In this document: positions 52,824 through 60,587 of the stretch, piece by piece
How the letters are laid out: every line of letters starts with the position of its first letter
Position numbering within the stretch: the stretch's first letter is position 1
NCBI RefSeq assembly: GCF_947500765.1
Contig: NZ_CANMTH010000001.1
Span: 248,001 to 312,000, forward strand
DNA from: an uncultured Formosa sp.
GTDB lineage: Bacteria > Bacteroidota > Bacteroidia > Flavobacteriales > Flavobacteriaceae
Length of the DNA stretch: 64,000 bases
Direction: 5' to 3'
Notes under the pieces: generated by a model
Seen by the model: only the letters and a program-made list of their open reading frames with translations
Told to the model about the DNA's origin: nothing
Database searches by the model: none
Program-made: the position numbers and the translations under genes

Positions 52824-53350
52824 TCTTCTTTTTTATCTTTAGTTAAAAGGTCTTTCTTTTTCTCATCAACCTTTTCCTTAATAGCTGGATATAATTTTGT
52901 AGATATTGCCATTACGGGTTCATAAAGCATAGATTCATCTATATCTTTTTGGCTCATAAAAGGAATAGTGTCATTTAAATTTCCAAAAATATTTAAAGCA
53001 ATACTTGCTATTAAACCCAGTTTAAGCATCCCGAAAATACCTCCTAAAAATTTATTTACAATGCCTAGAAAAGCAAAATCTGCAAGCTTAGTAAATGCTT
53101 TTCCTGCCAAACCTATAACTAAAACAATAACAATAAATGTTGCTGCAAATGCAACTATTTTTATATAGTTCTCGTCCCAATCTACTTTGTCTTCAAAGAG
53201 AGTAGATGTGTAGGCGCTAAAATTAATAGCTCCATATATTCCAACAATTAAAGCAAGAAGAGAGGCTATTTCAACAAAAAGACCATTTATAAACCCCCGA
53301 ACTAAACCAAAAAGGAGTATTATGGCAAGAATAATGTCTAATAAAGTCAT
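52820..53350 (-). CDS. CvpA family membrane protein
   Basis: A 176-residue inner-membrane protein with four hydrophobic segments between about residues 1 and 120 and a Lys-rich hydrophilic tail. The start LDIILAIILLFGLVRGFINGL and the LIGLAGKAF helix are typical of CvpA, which is named for colicin V production but whose normal role is in envelope maintenance. It has its own promoter (TATATTTG at 53370-53377) and converges with the PepSY reductase gene. Confidence 0.88.
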   Translation of the reverse strand: MTLLDIILAIILLFGLVRGFINGLFVEIASLLALIVGIYGAINFSAYTSTLFEDKVDWDENYIKIVAFAATFIVIVLVIGLAGKAFTKLADFAFLGIVNKFLGGIFGMLKLGLIASIALNIFGNLNDTIPFMSQKDIDESMLYEPVMAISTKLYPAIKEKVDEKKKDLLTKDKKED

Positions 53351-53369
53351 AATGAATTGGTTGTTTTAT

Positions 53370-53377
53370 CAAATATA
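53370..53377 (-). promoter_or_regulatory. -7 promoter element of cvpA-like gene
   Basis: TATATTTG on the minus strand, an exact TAnnTTTG match 19 bp upstream of the ATG. Confidence 0.6.
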
Positions 53378-53438
53378 ATATTTAAAATGAATCTGTCATA
53401 TTTTATGAGATGTTTGGAAGAAATGATGTGCTATTTTT

Positions 53439-53446
53439 TAACTTTG
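53439..53446 (+). promoter_or_regulatory. -7 promoter element of the 118-aa gene
   Basis: TAACTTTG, an exact TAnnTTTG match 31 bp upstream of the ATG at 53478; TTTG about 22 bp upstream can serve as -33. Confidence 0.6.
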
Positions 53447-53477
53447 CAAAACGCAGTTTAAGCGTAATAAAAATTAT

Positions 53478-53834
53478 ATGTCAAGAGACGAAGAATTAAA
53501 AACGAGGTGGGAAGATGTCGTAACTAAATTGTCGAATCAATTTGCAGATGGCGATACTTTAGATTTAGATGCTATTATATATTTAATTGGTTTACAAGAG
53601 TTGGGGCAGTTTGACCGAAACTTTAAGAAAGATCAAAAATTAGATTTAATGCATATTGCAATTTGCAAATTATTAGTGCCTTATGGGTATTATGAATTTG
53701 ATTTTGTAGACGACGATGGTTGGCCACATTATACCATAAAAGAACAATTGCCAACCTTAAAAGCAGGAGAACAGAGTATTTTAATGAAAGAAGCCATTGT
53801 AAACTATTTCATTGAAACCGAATATATAAATTAA
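53478..53834 (+). CDS. Conserved hypothetical protein upstream of pheS
   Basis: A 118-residue acidic cytoplasmic protein with no membrane segment. It is mainly helical with Asp/Trp-rich parts (DGDTLDLDAIIYLIGLQELG; FVDDDGWPHYTIKEQ) and ends NYFIETEYIN. I recall proteins of this kind next to pheS in flavobacteria, but no function. It has its own promoter, and pheS follows 37 bp later with another. Confidence 0.75.
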   Translation: MSRDEELKTRWEDVVTKLSNQFADGDTLDLDAIIYLIGLQELGQFDRNFKKDQKLDLMHIAICKLLVPYGYYEFDFVDDDGWPHYTIKEQLPTLKAGEQSILMKEAIVNYFIETEYIN

Positions 53835-53841
53835 GAATTGT

Positions 53842-53849
53842 TAAATTTG
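53842..53849 (+). promoter_or_regulatory. -7 promoter element of pheS
   Basis: TAAATTTG, an exact TAnnTTTG match 22 bp upstream of the pheS ATG. Confidence 0.6.
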
Positions 53850-53871
53850 CATTCATTTTTGAAGGAATATC

Positions 53872-54891
53872 ATGATTGATAAAATAAAAGAACTTATTGC
53901 TGAAGCAGAAGCGTTTAAAGCCCAGTCTAAAGACGAAGTAGAGGCATTCCGTATTAAATACTTAGGTAAAAAAGGATTGCTGAATGATTATTTTGCTGAA
54001 TTTAAAAACGTTGCGAAAGACCAGAAGAAAGAATTTGGTCAAGTTATAAATCAGCTTAAAAACACAGCACAAGAACGTGTAGATGTTTTAAAAGCAGAGT
54101 TGGAAAGTAAAGATGAAGCAAAAGGAATTTATGGCGATTTATCTAGACCAGGAGAGCCTATTTCTATTGGTGCACGTCACCCTATTTCAATCGTAAAAAA
54201 TCAAATTATCGATATTTTTTCAACTATAGGCTTTAATGTGAGTGAAGGCCCTGAAATTGAAGACGATTGGCATAACTTTACAGCGTTAAACTTACCAGAA
54301 TATCACCCAGCAAGAGATATGCAGGATACCTTTTTTGTGCAAACAAATCCAGATGTTTTGCTAAGAACACATACCAGTTCTGTACAAGTGCGTTACATGG
54401 AAAATAATGCACCTCCAATTCGTACTATTTCTCCAGGTCGTGTATATAGAAACGAAGCCATTTCGGCACGTTCTCACTGTTTCTTTCATCAAGTAGAAGG
54501 ATTGTATATAGATAAAGACGTAAGCTTTGCAGATTTAAAACAAACACTTCAATATTTTACAACTGAAATGTTCGGGAAATCGAAAATTCGATTACGTCCA
54601 TCTTATTTCCCATTTACAGAGCCAAGTGCAGAGATCGATGTGTATTGGGGCTTGGAAACCGAGTCTGATTACAAAATTACCAAAGGTACTGGATGGTTAG
54701 AAATTGGTGGTTGTGGTATGGTAGATCCTAATGTTTTAGAAAACTGTAACATAGATTCTAAAGTATATTCTGGATTTGCTTTTGGAGTAGGAATAGATCG
54801 TATTGCGATGTTATTACATCAAATAAACGACATCCGTTTGTTAAGTGAAAATGATGTGCGTTTCTTAGAACAATTTAAGTCTACAATTTAA
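53872..54891 (+). CDS. pheS: Phenylalanyl-tRNA synthetase alpha subunit
   Basis: A 339-residue class II synthetase subunit that charges tRNA-Phe together with PheT. The N-terminal coiled coil (about 1-85) is followed by the catalytic domain: the GARHPISIVKNQI start, motif 2 around PGRVYRNEAISARSHCFFHQ and motif 3 with GFAFGVGIDRIAML. Conserved FTEPSAEIDVYW precedes motif 3. pheT is not in the window and must lie elsewhere, as in many Bacteroidota. A 131-residue hypothetical protein follows after 4 bp. Confidence 0.97.
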   Translation: MIDKIKELIAEAEAFKAQSKDEVEAFRIKYLGKKGLLNDYFAEFKNVAKDQKKEFGQVINQLKNTAQERVDVLKAELESKDEAKGIYGDLSRPGEPISIGARHPISIVKNQIIDIFSTIGFNVSEGPEIEDDWHNFTALNLPEYHPARDMQDTFFVQTNPDVLLRTHTSSVQVRYMENNAPPIRTISPGRVYRNEAISARSHCFFHQVEGLYIDKDVSFADLKQTLQYFTTEMFGKSKIRLRPSYFPFTEPSAEIDVYWGLETESDYKITKGTGWLEIGGCGMVDPNVLENCNIDSKVYSGFAFGVGIDRIAMLLHQINDIRLLSENDVRFLEQFKSTI

Positions 54892-54895
54892 TTGT

Positions 54896-55291
54896 ATGAA
54901 AAAAGATATTGAAATTCCAAAGGTAGAAGGTGTTTATGTAGCTGCTGTAAAAGTGTTTAATAAAGACTTGAATTCAGATGAATGGAATGCATATATTGTA
55001 AATGATAAAGACGTTGATTTAGAGATGGTTTTAATCGTCTCTAAAGGACTGTCTAAAGATAAGAAAACAGCAGTAATGAGACATAAAGTAGAAAAACTTC
55101 CTGCTAAAAGTTATGCCAAAATTGAATATCTTCAGGAAGACGTTTTGGCTTTAGTTAATACGTTTGAAGTGTCTTTTTTTGAAGACAATAAAATGTTTGA
55201 TAAAACATTTGTATTCAAAGCAAATACTATAAACGAAAAGGCTTTTCAGTTAATTCCAACAATGAATGTTCAGGGGGTTTTAGTGAAATAG
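54896..55291 (+). CDS. Conserved hypothetical protein behind pheS
   Basis: A 131-residue acidic cytoplasmic protein of alternating strands (EIPKVEGVYVAAVKVFN; AYIVNDKDVDLEMVLIVSKG; KSYAKIEYLQEDVLALVNTF), with no signal peptide. Its start 4 bp after pheS indicates cotranscription. I do not recognise a named domain. The linkage with pheS is, as far as I recall, common in flavobacteria, which suggests a mild functional tie or simply a conserved operon. Confidence 0.75.
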   Translation: MKKDIEIPKVEGVYVAAVKVFNKDLNSDEWNAYIVNDKDVDLEMVLIVSKGLSKDKKTAVMRHKVEKLPAKSYAKIEYLQEDVLALVNTFEVSFFEDNKMFDKTFVFKANTINEKAFQLIPTMNVQGVLVK

Positions 55292-55303
55292 AAAGTTGTA
55301 TAT

Positions 55304-56305
55304 TTAATCTAATTTATCTGTAAGTTTTTCAAAGGTCTTTTTAGGATCTTTTCCTTCATATAAAATTTCGTAAACGGCATTAATTATAGGAAGCTTGGTT
55401 TTTCGAGCGTTTTTTTCGTTCAATAATTGCGCACTTTTGGTCGCGTAATACCCTTCTGCAACCATGCTCATTTCGATTTGTGCAGACTTTACAGTGTAAC
55501 CTTTTCCAATCATATTACCGAACATTCTATTTCTTGAAAACACAGAATATCCTGTAACCAATAAATCGCCTAAATATGCCGAGTTATTAATGTTACGTTT
55601 CATTTTGTGCATCTTCTTAATAAAACGTTTCATTTCACGAATTGCATTACTCATTAATACACTTTGGAAGTTGTCTCCGTATCCTAAACCATGTGCTATT
55701 CCTGCAGCAATGGCGTAGATGTTTTTTAACATAACGGCGTATTCGGTACCGATTACATCGTCGCTAATTTTTGTTTTTATATAATTGCTTGAAAAGTTTT
55801 TAGCAATGGCTTTTGCTTTTTTAGAGTCGGCACAAGAAATGGTTAAGTACGATAAACGCTCTAAAGCGACTTCTTCTGCATGACAAGGACCTGCGATAAC
55901 AGCAATGTTATTAAAAGGGACATTGTACACATCATGAAAATGTTCGCCTACCAATAAGCCAGATTCGGGTATAATACCTTTTACAGCAGAAACAACCGTT
56001 TTAGTAGAGATGTCTATGGTTATTTTTTCTAATTCACTTTGCATAAAAGCAGAAGGAATAGCAAAAATTAATATATCGGCATAATTGGCAATTTCGTTAA
56101 TATCGTTGCTTATAATAAGGTCTTCCGTTTTAAACTCTACCGAACTTAAATAATTGGGGTTATGTTGTTCTTTTAATAAATGTTCTTTAGTGTAAACACT
56201 ACGCATATACCATCCTACTTCGTCAAGGTTTTCACAAAGCATTTTTACAATGGCGGTGGCCCAACTACCTGCGCCAAATACAGCATATTTTAATTCTTTA
56301 CTCAT
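55304..56305 (-). CDS. gpsA: Glycerol-3-phosphate dehydrogenase (NAD(P)+)
   Basis: A 333-residue cytoplasmic enzyme that reduces dihydroxyacetone phosphate to sn-glycerol 3-phosphate for phospholipids. The Rossmann motif is FGAGSWATAIVKML; the middle has SAVKGI, the Lys motif EYAVMLKNIYAIAAG, GLGYGDNF and the DLLVTGYS turn. The length is standard. The start is 23 bp after an exact TAnnTTTG on the minus strand. Confidence 0.95.
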   Translation of the reverse strand: MSKELKYAVFGAGSWATAIVKMLCENLDEVGWYMRSVYTKEHLLKEQHNPNYLSSVEFKTEDLIISNDINEIANYADILIFAIPSAFMQSELEKITIDISTKTVVSAVKGIIPESGLLVGEHFHDVYNVPFNNIAVIAGPCHAEEVALERLSYLTISCADSKKAKAIAKNFSSNYIKTKISDDVIGTEYAVMLKNIYAIAAGIAHGLGYGDNFQSVLMSNAIREMKRFIKKMHKMKRNINNSAYLGDLLVTGYSVFSRNRMFGNMIGKGYTVKSAQIEMSMVAEGYYATKSAQLLNEKNARKTKLPIINAVYEILYEGKDPKKTFEKLTDKLD

Positions 56306-56328
56306 AAAAGCATTATAATTATAAGATT

Positions 56329-56336
56329 CAAAAGTA
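56329..56336 (-). promoter_or_regulatory. -7 promoter element of gpsA
   Basis: TACTTTTG on the minus strand, an exact TAnnTTTG match 23 bp upstream of the gpsA ATG. Confidence 0.65.
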
Positions 56337-56409
56337 CATAAAAAACTAGTTTTTTATGGTTAATGAAATATTAATAAACCAATTTTAAGTTTTAATAAAT
56401 TAGAATTGT

Positions 56410-56754
56410 TTAAGATTTTAAAAGAATTTCGTTTTTAATAATATAAATTGAAGTGTCTTCAAAGAGTTTTTTTTCTAATTCTAAAAAGCGCTCTATATTT
56501 TCTTTAGTATCTGTAATTTCAATAATTTGAGGGTGTTTAAAATGTTGAACATCACCAATTCCCCAGTTTATTTTTTTACTATTAAAATAACCTCTTGATA
56601 CATTAAATTGTAATGCTTGTTTTAAACCTGAAGCTTTTACTTTTTTTAGAATTACAGTAGCAAAATCTGATTCGTGAAGTGTTTTCCAAAAGGGGACATC
56701 TTTACGTTTTTTACCGTATTCAAAATAAATTCGTATGGTAGTTTCTGTTTTCAT
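56410..56754 (-). CDS. DUF190 family protein
   Basis: A 114-residue protein of the small PII-like fold named DUF190: FEYGKKRKDVPFWKTLHE, LKKVKASGL, then QHFKHPQIIEITDTKENIERF. DUF190 proteins are often encoded beside fluoride exporters (CrcB/Fluc), where a regulatory role is assumed. Here the gene overlaps the ClC gene by 4 bp and lies downstream of it on the same strand, and a probable fluoride riboswitch precedes both. It most likely modulates the ClC protein. That role is inference. Confidence 0.88.
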   Translation of the reverse strand: MKTETTIRIYFEYGKKRKDVPFWKTLHESDFATVILKKVKASGLKQALQFNVSRGYFNSKKINWGIGDVQHFKHPQIIEITDTKENIERFLELEKKLFEDTSIYIIKNEILLKS

Positions 56755-58055
56755 TTGGGATGTCTTTTATCGTCAATTTCAGATAAAGTAAATCCTTTTT
56801 CTTTAAAAACACTTTCGTTTTTTGGACTTCCTATAATTTGAGAAGTGTAAACTCCGGTATGTCCAGAAAACAAGTAAGATATACTACAGGCAATTGCTAT
56901 AAAAACGCCAGCTTCAATTCCGAATAATTCAATACCCATAACGGTACATGCTATAGGGGTGTTTGTTGCTCCTGCAAAAACGGCAACAAATCCCATGCCG
57001 GCAAGTAGGCCCATAGGCAGCGGAATAAACCATATTAAAGCGTTTCCTAATGTTGCTCCTATATAGAATAAAGGGGTGACTTCTCCGCCTTTAAAACCAG
57101 CACCAAGTGTAAATGATGTAAATAATAGTTTGGCTAAAAAATCGTAAGAATTCATATTAGATGTAAACGATTCAACTATAGTAGGTACACCAAGTCCAAT
57201 ATATTTTGTAGTTCCAATAGAATAAATAATAACAGCTAAAATTACACCTCCAATGGCTGGTCGTAACGGTGGGTATTTTATAAATCTTTTAAATTGGCTA
57301 GACCAAAAGTGAGTTGATTTAGAGAATAACATAGCTACTAATCCAAAAATAATTCCGGCTAACATTGCCCAAAGTAAATTTACAAAATTCATATCGGCAA
57401 CAGTATCAATATGGTAGTGTGTGTGATGGATGCCCCAAATTTCGCAAAAGTAATTTGCTAAAACGGCAGCTAAAAAACTAGGTACAACAGCGTCTAATCG
57501 AATCCGACCAAGAATAAGCACTTCTAAAGCGAAAATTCCTCCAGCCAAAGGTGTTCCAAATACAGAAGCAAAACCAGCACTAATACCTGCAATTAAAACA
57601 ATTTTACGATCTCCATTAGAAAGTTTAAATATTTTAGTGAATTGATCTGCAACCGCTCCTCCAATTTGTACTGCAGTTCCTTCTCGACCAGCAGAACCTC
57701 CAAATAGATGAGTTACCACCGTTCCAAATAAGACTAAAGGAGCCATTTTAAAGGGGATTACTTTTTTGGGAGAATGAAATTCTTCTAAAAGTAAGTTGTT
57801 TCCTTTAACTACGCTATTTCCAAATAAATGATAGGTAATTCCTATAATAAATCCACCTACAGGTAGGAGAGCGATAATCCATAAATTAGATTCTCTATAT
57901 GCTGTTGCCCATTCTAGACTTTTTAAGAAAAATGCAGAAATACTTCCCGTAACTAAACCTATAAATGTGCATATAATAAGCCATTTAATAAGGTAATATA
58001 AAGAAGGAATTTGCTCGAGTGAGGTTAGTTTTTTTTTTAATTTTTCAAAAGTCAT
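56751..58055 (-). CDS. ClC-family transporter, probable fluoride/proton antiporter
   Basis: A 434-residue membrane protein with about ten to twelve helices and the ClC motifs in modified form. The gating glutamate is Glu125 in SAGREGTAVQIGGAV; GREGT replaces the GREGP of chloride-type ClCs. The later GGEVTPLFYIGATLG stands where GGIFAP-type motifs occur, and LGVPTIVES in place of a canonical GSGIP. These changes, the DUF190 partner and the riboswitch upstream point to the fluoride-specific ClC-F branch, which expels fluoride in exchange for protons. The class (ClC) is certain; fluoride specificity is inferred. Confidence 0.85.
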   Translation of the reverse strand: MTFEKLKKKLTSLEQIPSLYYLIKWLIICTFIGLVTGSISAFFLKSLEWATAYRESNLWIIALLPVGGFIIGITYHLFGNSVVKGNNLLLEEFHSPKKVIPFKMAPLVLFGTVVTHLFGGSAGREGTAVQIGGAVADQFTKIFKLSNGDRKIVLIAGISAGFASVFGTPLAGGIFALEVLILGRIRLDAVVPSFLAAVLANYFCEIWGIHHTHYHIDTVADMNFVNLLWAMLAGIIFGLVAMLFSKSTHFWSSQFKRFIKYPPLRPAIGGVILAVIIYSIGTTKYIGLGVPTIVESFTSNMNSYDFLAKLLFTSFTLGAGFKGGEVTPLFYIGATLGNALIWFIPLPMGLLAGMGFVAVFAGATNTPIACTVMGIELFGIEAGVFIAIACSISYLFSGHTGVYTSQIIGSPKNESVFKEKGFTLSEIDDKRHPK

Positions 58056-58074
58056 AATTACCTAATATTAATGA

Positions 58075-58110
58075 TTCTACTAGATTTTAAAGTCATCTAT
58101 TAGTAGAGAT
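58075..58110 (-). promoter_or_regulatory. Possible expression platform of the riboswitch
   Basis: CTACTA at the 3' end of the aptamer can pair with TAGTAG a few bases downstream, extended by GAT / ATC, giving a nine-pair stem with a small bulge. This would pull the CTAC strand out of the aptamer. Ligand binding and this stem are therefore mutually exclusive on paper. Confidence 0.45.
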
Positions 58111-58153
58111 CATTAGTGATATAAGAACGGTTTAAGGCAAACCCCATTGCCGA
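58101..58153 (-). ncRNA. Probable fluoride riboswitch (crcB aptamer)
   Basis: The minus strand reads GGCAATGGGGTTTGCC, then TTAAACCG, a variable part, then CTAATGATCTCTAC. This follows the order of the crcB motif: a P1 stem (GGCA / TGCC) closing an 8-base ATGGnnnn loop, AAACCG, and C-U-R-AUG-n-n-CNCUAC at the end. The loop GGGGT can pair with ATCTC (five pairs, two of them G-T) as the required pseudoknot. The inner P3-type stem is weak here, and the consensus GAUG is AATG, which lowers certainty. It ends 46 bp before the ClC start. Confidence 0.7.
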
Positions 58154-58367
58154 GTACACACAAAATTAGAACAAAAAACATAAAATCAAACAGTTTTACT
58201 ATTTCTTTGTTTTTGAAATATGTGTTTATACTTTAAATTTTAGTGTAATTATGTTAAAGAAAGTGTTTAATTTTTTTTGACTTTTAGTTATTTAGTAGGA
58301 ATTAGTGACTGTGGACACAATTCTGTTTAGTTTTTAGCGTTATCAGATTGCTAAGATTTTAATTTTA

Positions 58368-58418
58368 TATCTCTATCAAGTATTGACTATAAGTTTTAGA
58401 ATGTACCTGATAGAGATA
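58368..58418. repeat. Long inverted repeat behind the nucleotidyltransferase gene
   Basis: TATCTCTATCA-a-GTA and TAC-c-TGATAGAGATA: 14 pairs with one mismatch around a 21-base loop. It lies 27 bp after the stop of the minus-strand gene and may stabilise or end that transcript. It lacks a clear U run. Confidence 0.6.
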
Positions 58419-58444
58419 CTTAATAATTAAAATACTGAACATTA

Positions 58445-59596
58445 TTAAAGTACTTCTTTCCTTCTAATGTTAATGCGCATAGCGTCTTCAATTGGTTTTT
58501 CTGAAACTAAAATTAAATAGCCTCCACCGCCAGCACCAGCCAATTTCCATGCTATGGCTTGATCTTTGTGTTTATCGATTTCTTTGTTAATTCTATCGTT
58601 AACCATTGCAGGAAACATTTTTACTTGTGCTTTAAATGAATTTAAAAAGCCTGTAGCAAATGTGTTTAAATCTTTAGCTTTTATAGCTTCCCAAACCATT
58701 TCAGATGCTTCAGATAGTTCTTTTACATTGTCTTCATTAATATAAGTTTCCCCTAAAAGGTCTAAGCCAGGTTCTCTAGGCCACAGCATAACCATGTAAA
58801 TATGTTCTTCTAACCAAGTTAATGTAGACTCGTCTTCAATAGATTCAAACTTTGTTGGCCAATACGCTTTATCGTAAAAGTGTCTTACAAGGCCTGGCAT
58901 ACAAATACCTATAGCGTCTTGTGCTCCAGAAATTAAAGTTGATCCTGGTGTGTTTTCAAATTTAAAAAGTATTTCTGCTAATTTTTCTGGCTTTTCTAAA
59001 GGTAAATAATAAGGCCAAATTTGCTTTGCTGCATTTCTTGTAGAAGTAGACATACCGCAACGCTCGTTATATTCTATAATAGGTTCTAAAGATAGAGTAA
59101 TAGCCCAACCTGGATGAAATTTAGAGACATAAGGTTGGTCAATCCAAGTTCCAGCTAAATCTATGCGATAAGGTAAGGTGCAATTTCCTGCTGATCGTAT
59201 AGCTGTAGTGGAGCGTTCAGGAAGGCCTTCGTCTGGAATGCGTTTTAGGTTTTTTAGTTCGATATTAAGGGCATTACATAATTCTTCTTTTTTGGGAGAA
59301 AAACCGTCTTCATTTACTACAAAAAAATCAGGTCTTAATATTTCTAAATCTTCTTTAAAATCTAAAATTCCAGAACCTGTATTTACAAATGCTTTTTTTA
59401 CATACCTAATGGCATTTATCATGTAAAGTCTTTCTTGTTCCGAATTAATGGTTTGTCGTCCTTTTAATTCTGCAATAGTTGCGTCAGAACCTATTCCAAC
59501 ATATAAGTCACCATACATAGAGGCTTCTTTAAAAAATGCAATATGGCCACTATGTAACATGTCAAAACATCCAGAAACAAATACTTTTTTATTCAT
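58445..59596 (-). CDS. Nucleotidyltransferase-GHMP kinase-like fusion protein
   Basis: A 383-residue protein with two modules. Residues 1-135 form a cytidylyltransferase-like domain with HSGH at 15-18 (the HxGH motif), as in enzymes that join a nucleotide to a sugar phosphate or alcohol phosphate. From about 137 a GHMP-kinase-like part starts (CTLPYRIDLAGTWIDQP) and ends with the glycine-rich AGAGGGGYL at 353-361. The usual GHMP ATP-binding PxxGLGSS is replaced by an atypical GSTLISGAQDAIG. A bifunctional sugar kinase and nucleotidyltransferase is the likely role, in the manner of HldE or Fkp but with a different domain order. The substrate is unknown and no glycan genes are near. Confidence 0.8.
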   Translation of the reverse strand: MNKKVFVSGCFDMLHSGHIAFFKEASMYGDLYVGIGSDATIAELKGRQTINSEQERLYMINAIRYVKKAFVNTGSGILDFKEDLEILRPDFFVVNEDGFSPKKEELCNALNIELKNLKRIPDEGLPERSTTAIRSAGNCTLPYRIDLAGTWIDQPYVSKFHPGWAITLSLEPIIEYNERCGMSTSTRNAAKQIWPYYLPLEKPEKLAEILFKFENTPGSTLISGAQDAIGICMPGLVRHFYDKAYWPTKFESIEDESTLTWLEEHIYMVMLWPREPGLDLLGETYINEDNVKELSEASEMVWEAIKAKDLNTFATGFLNSFKAQVKMFPAMVNDRINKEIDKHKDQAIAWKLAGAGGGGYLILVSEKPIEDAMRINIRRKEVL

Positions 59597-59999
59597 CTTA
59601 TATTTAATTTATATTCTAAAATTGAATTTAATGTACTTTACTAAACACAATTGTATGCAAGATATTTTATTTGGGTAAATCTAGCAACAACTTTGATGTA
59701 AAAGCTTACTTATAATTCTTAGGTTGTAGTCTTTAGTGTAGGTGTAAAAACTATTTTAATTTTATTAAGGAGGAATAATATAAGAATTATAAGCAGGTAA
59801 ATTAAGAGGAAAGACTAGTGTGTGTAAAATAATAACGTTTCAAATAATTATTGTTGTGCAATTTATTTACAAGTTAAAAGAATAATTTACTAGTCAAATA
59901 ATAGTATATAGCAGTATTGGGTCATTTCTTTTTCTTAATTTTACCGCTTTATTTTTCTTAATTTAATACTATATTATAACTTCTCAACCCCCTAAAATT
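59597..59999. other. 403-bp intergenic region
   Basis: Divergent gap between the fusion gene (minus) and the HupE-like gene (plus). It holds a perfect 13-bp inverted repeat (59709-59721 and 59781-59793). A Shine-Dalgarno-like AAGGAGG at 59767 has no ATG behind it. No gene or clear promoter is seen. Confidence 0.65.
59709..59793. repeat. 13-bp inverted repeat
   Basis: CTTATAATTCTTA (59709-59721) and its exact reverse complement TAAGAATTATAAG (59781-59793), 59 bp apart. The arms could be two sites of one regulator or a long-range hairpin; no named site is recognised. Confidence 0.65.
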
Positions 60000-60587
60000 A
60001 TGCTAGATGATTTTCTTTTTTATGTACAATACGGTATTAATCATGTGTTAGATATAAATGGCTACGATCATGTTTTATTTTTATTAGTATTAACGGTTGC
60101 TTATATTTTTAAAGATTGGAAGCGTGTCTTAATATTGGTGTCTTTATTTACTTTAGGGCATACTATTTCGTTAATTTTGGCAGCATACGATGTTGTTAAA
60201 ATTAATGGTGCTTTAGTAGAGTTGTTAATACCTATAACTATTTTTGTAATGGCAGTTTATAATATATTCACTGCAGGAAAAACGATTCAAAAAGGAGTGG
60301 GTTTATTGTTTTTTTCTGCATTATTTTTTGGAGTTATTCATGGCTTAGGCTTTGCAAGGGAATTTCATTTGCTAATAGGTGGCTCTAGTGCTAAACTATT
60401 ACCTTTATTAGAATTTGCTTTAGGTATTGAGGCTGCTCAAATTATAATTGTATTTGTAGTCTTGTTTTTTAGTTACATTATGCAAACTGTTTTTAGGTTT
60501 TCTAAACGCGATTGGATTTTAGTAATTTCGTCTGTCGTAATAGGGTTAGTTATTCCAATGATTATGGGAAATGAATTAATCTCTTAA
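60000..60587 (+). CDS. HupE/UreJ family membrane protein
   Basis: A 195-residue protein with six predicted helices of the HupE/UreJ type. A His-containing start (YGINHVLDINGYDHVLFLL) is followed by FTLGHTISLILA and by FFGVIHGLGFAREF, where conserved His residues may bind a metal. HupE and UreJ relatives are nickel or cobalt permeases or secondary transporters linked with hydrogenase and urease. There is no hydrogenase or urease here, so the metal or the role is not certain. It stands alone. Confidence 0.85.
   Translation: MLDDFLFYVQYGINHVLDINGYDHVLFLLVLTVAYIFKDWKRVLILVSLFTLGHTISLILAAYDVVKINGALVELLIPITIFVMAVYNIFTAGKTIQKGVGLLFFSALFFGVIHGLGFAREFHLLIGGSSAKLLPLLEFALGIEAAQIIIVFVVLFFSYIMQTVFRFSKRDWILVISSVVIGLVIPMIMGNELIS

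Larger units (their letters stand above)
58056..58444. other. 389-bp intergenic region
   Basis: Holds the riboswitch and leader of the ClC operon (58056-58153), an AT-rich stretch with no visible feature (58160-58360) and the inverted repeat at 58368-58418 behind the nucleotidyltransferase-kinase gene. No gene is seen. Confidence 0.7.

Noticed and set aside
59767..59773. AAGGAGG as a ribosome binding site
   Set aside because: No ATG, GTG or TTG in a useful frame follows at the right distance, and Bacteroidota seldom use such sites.
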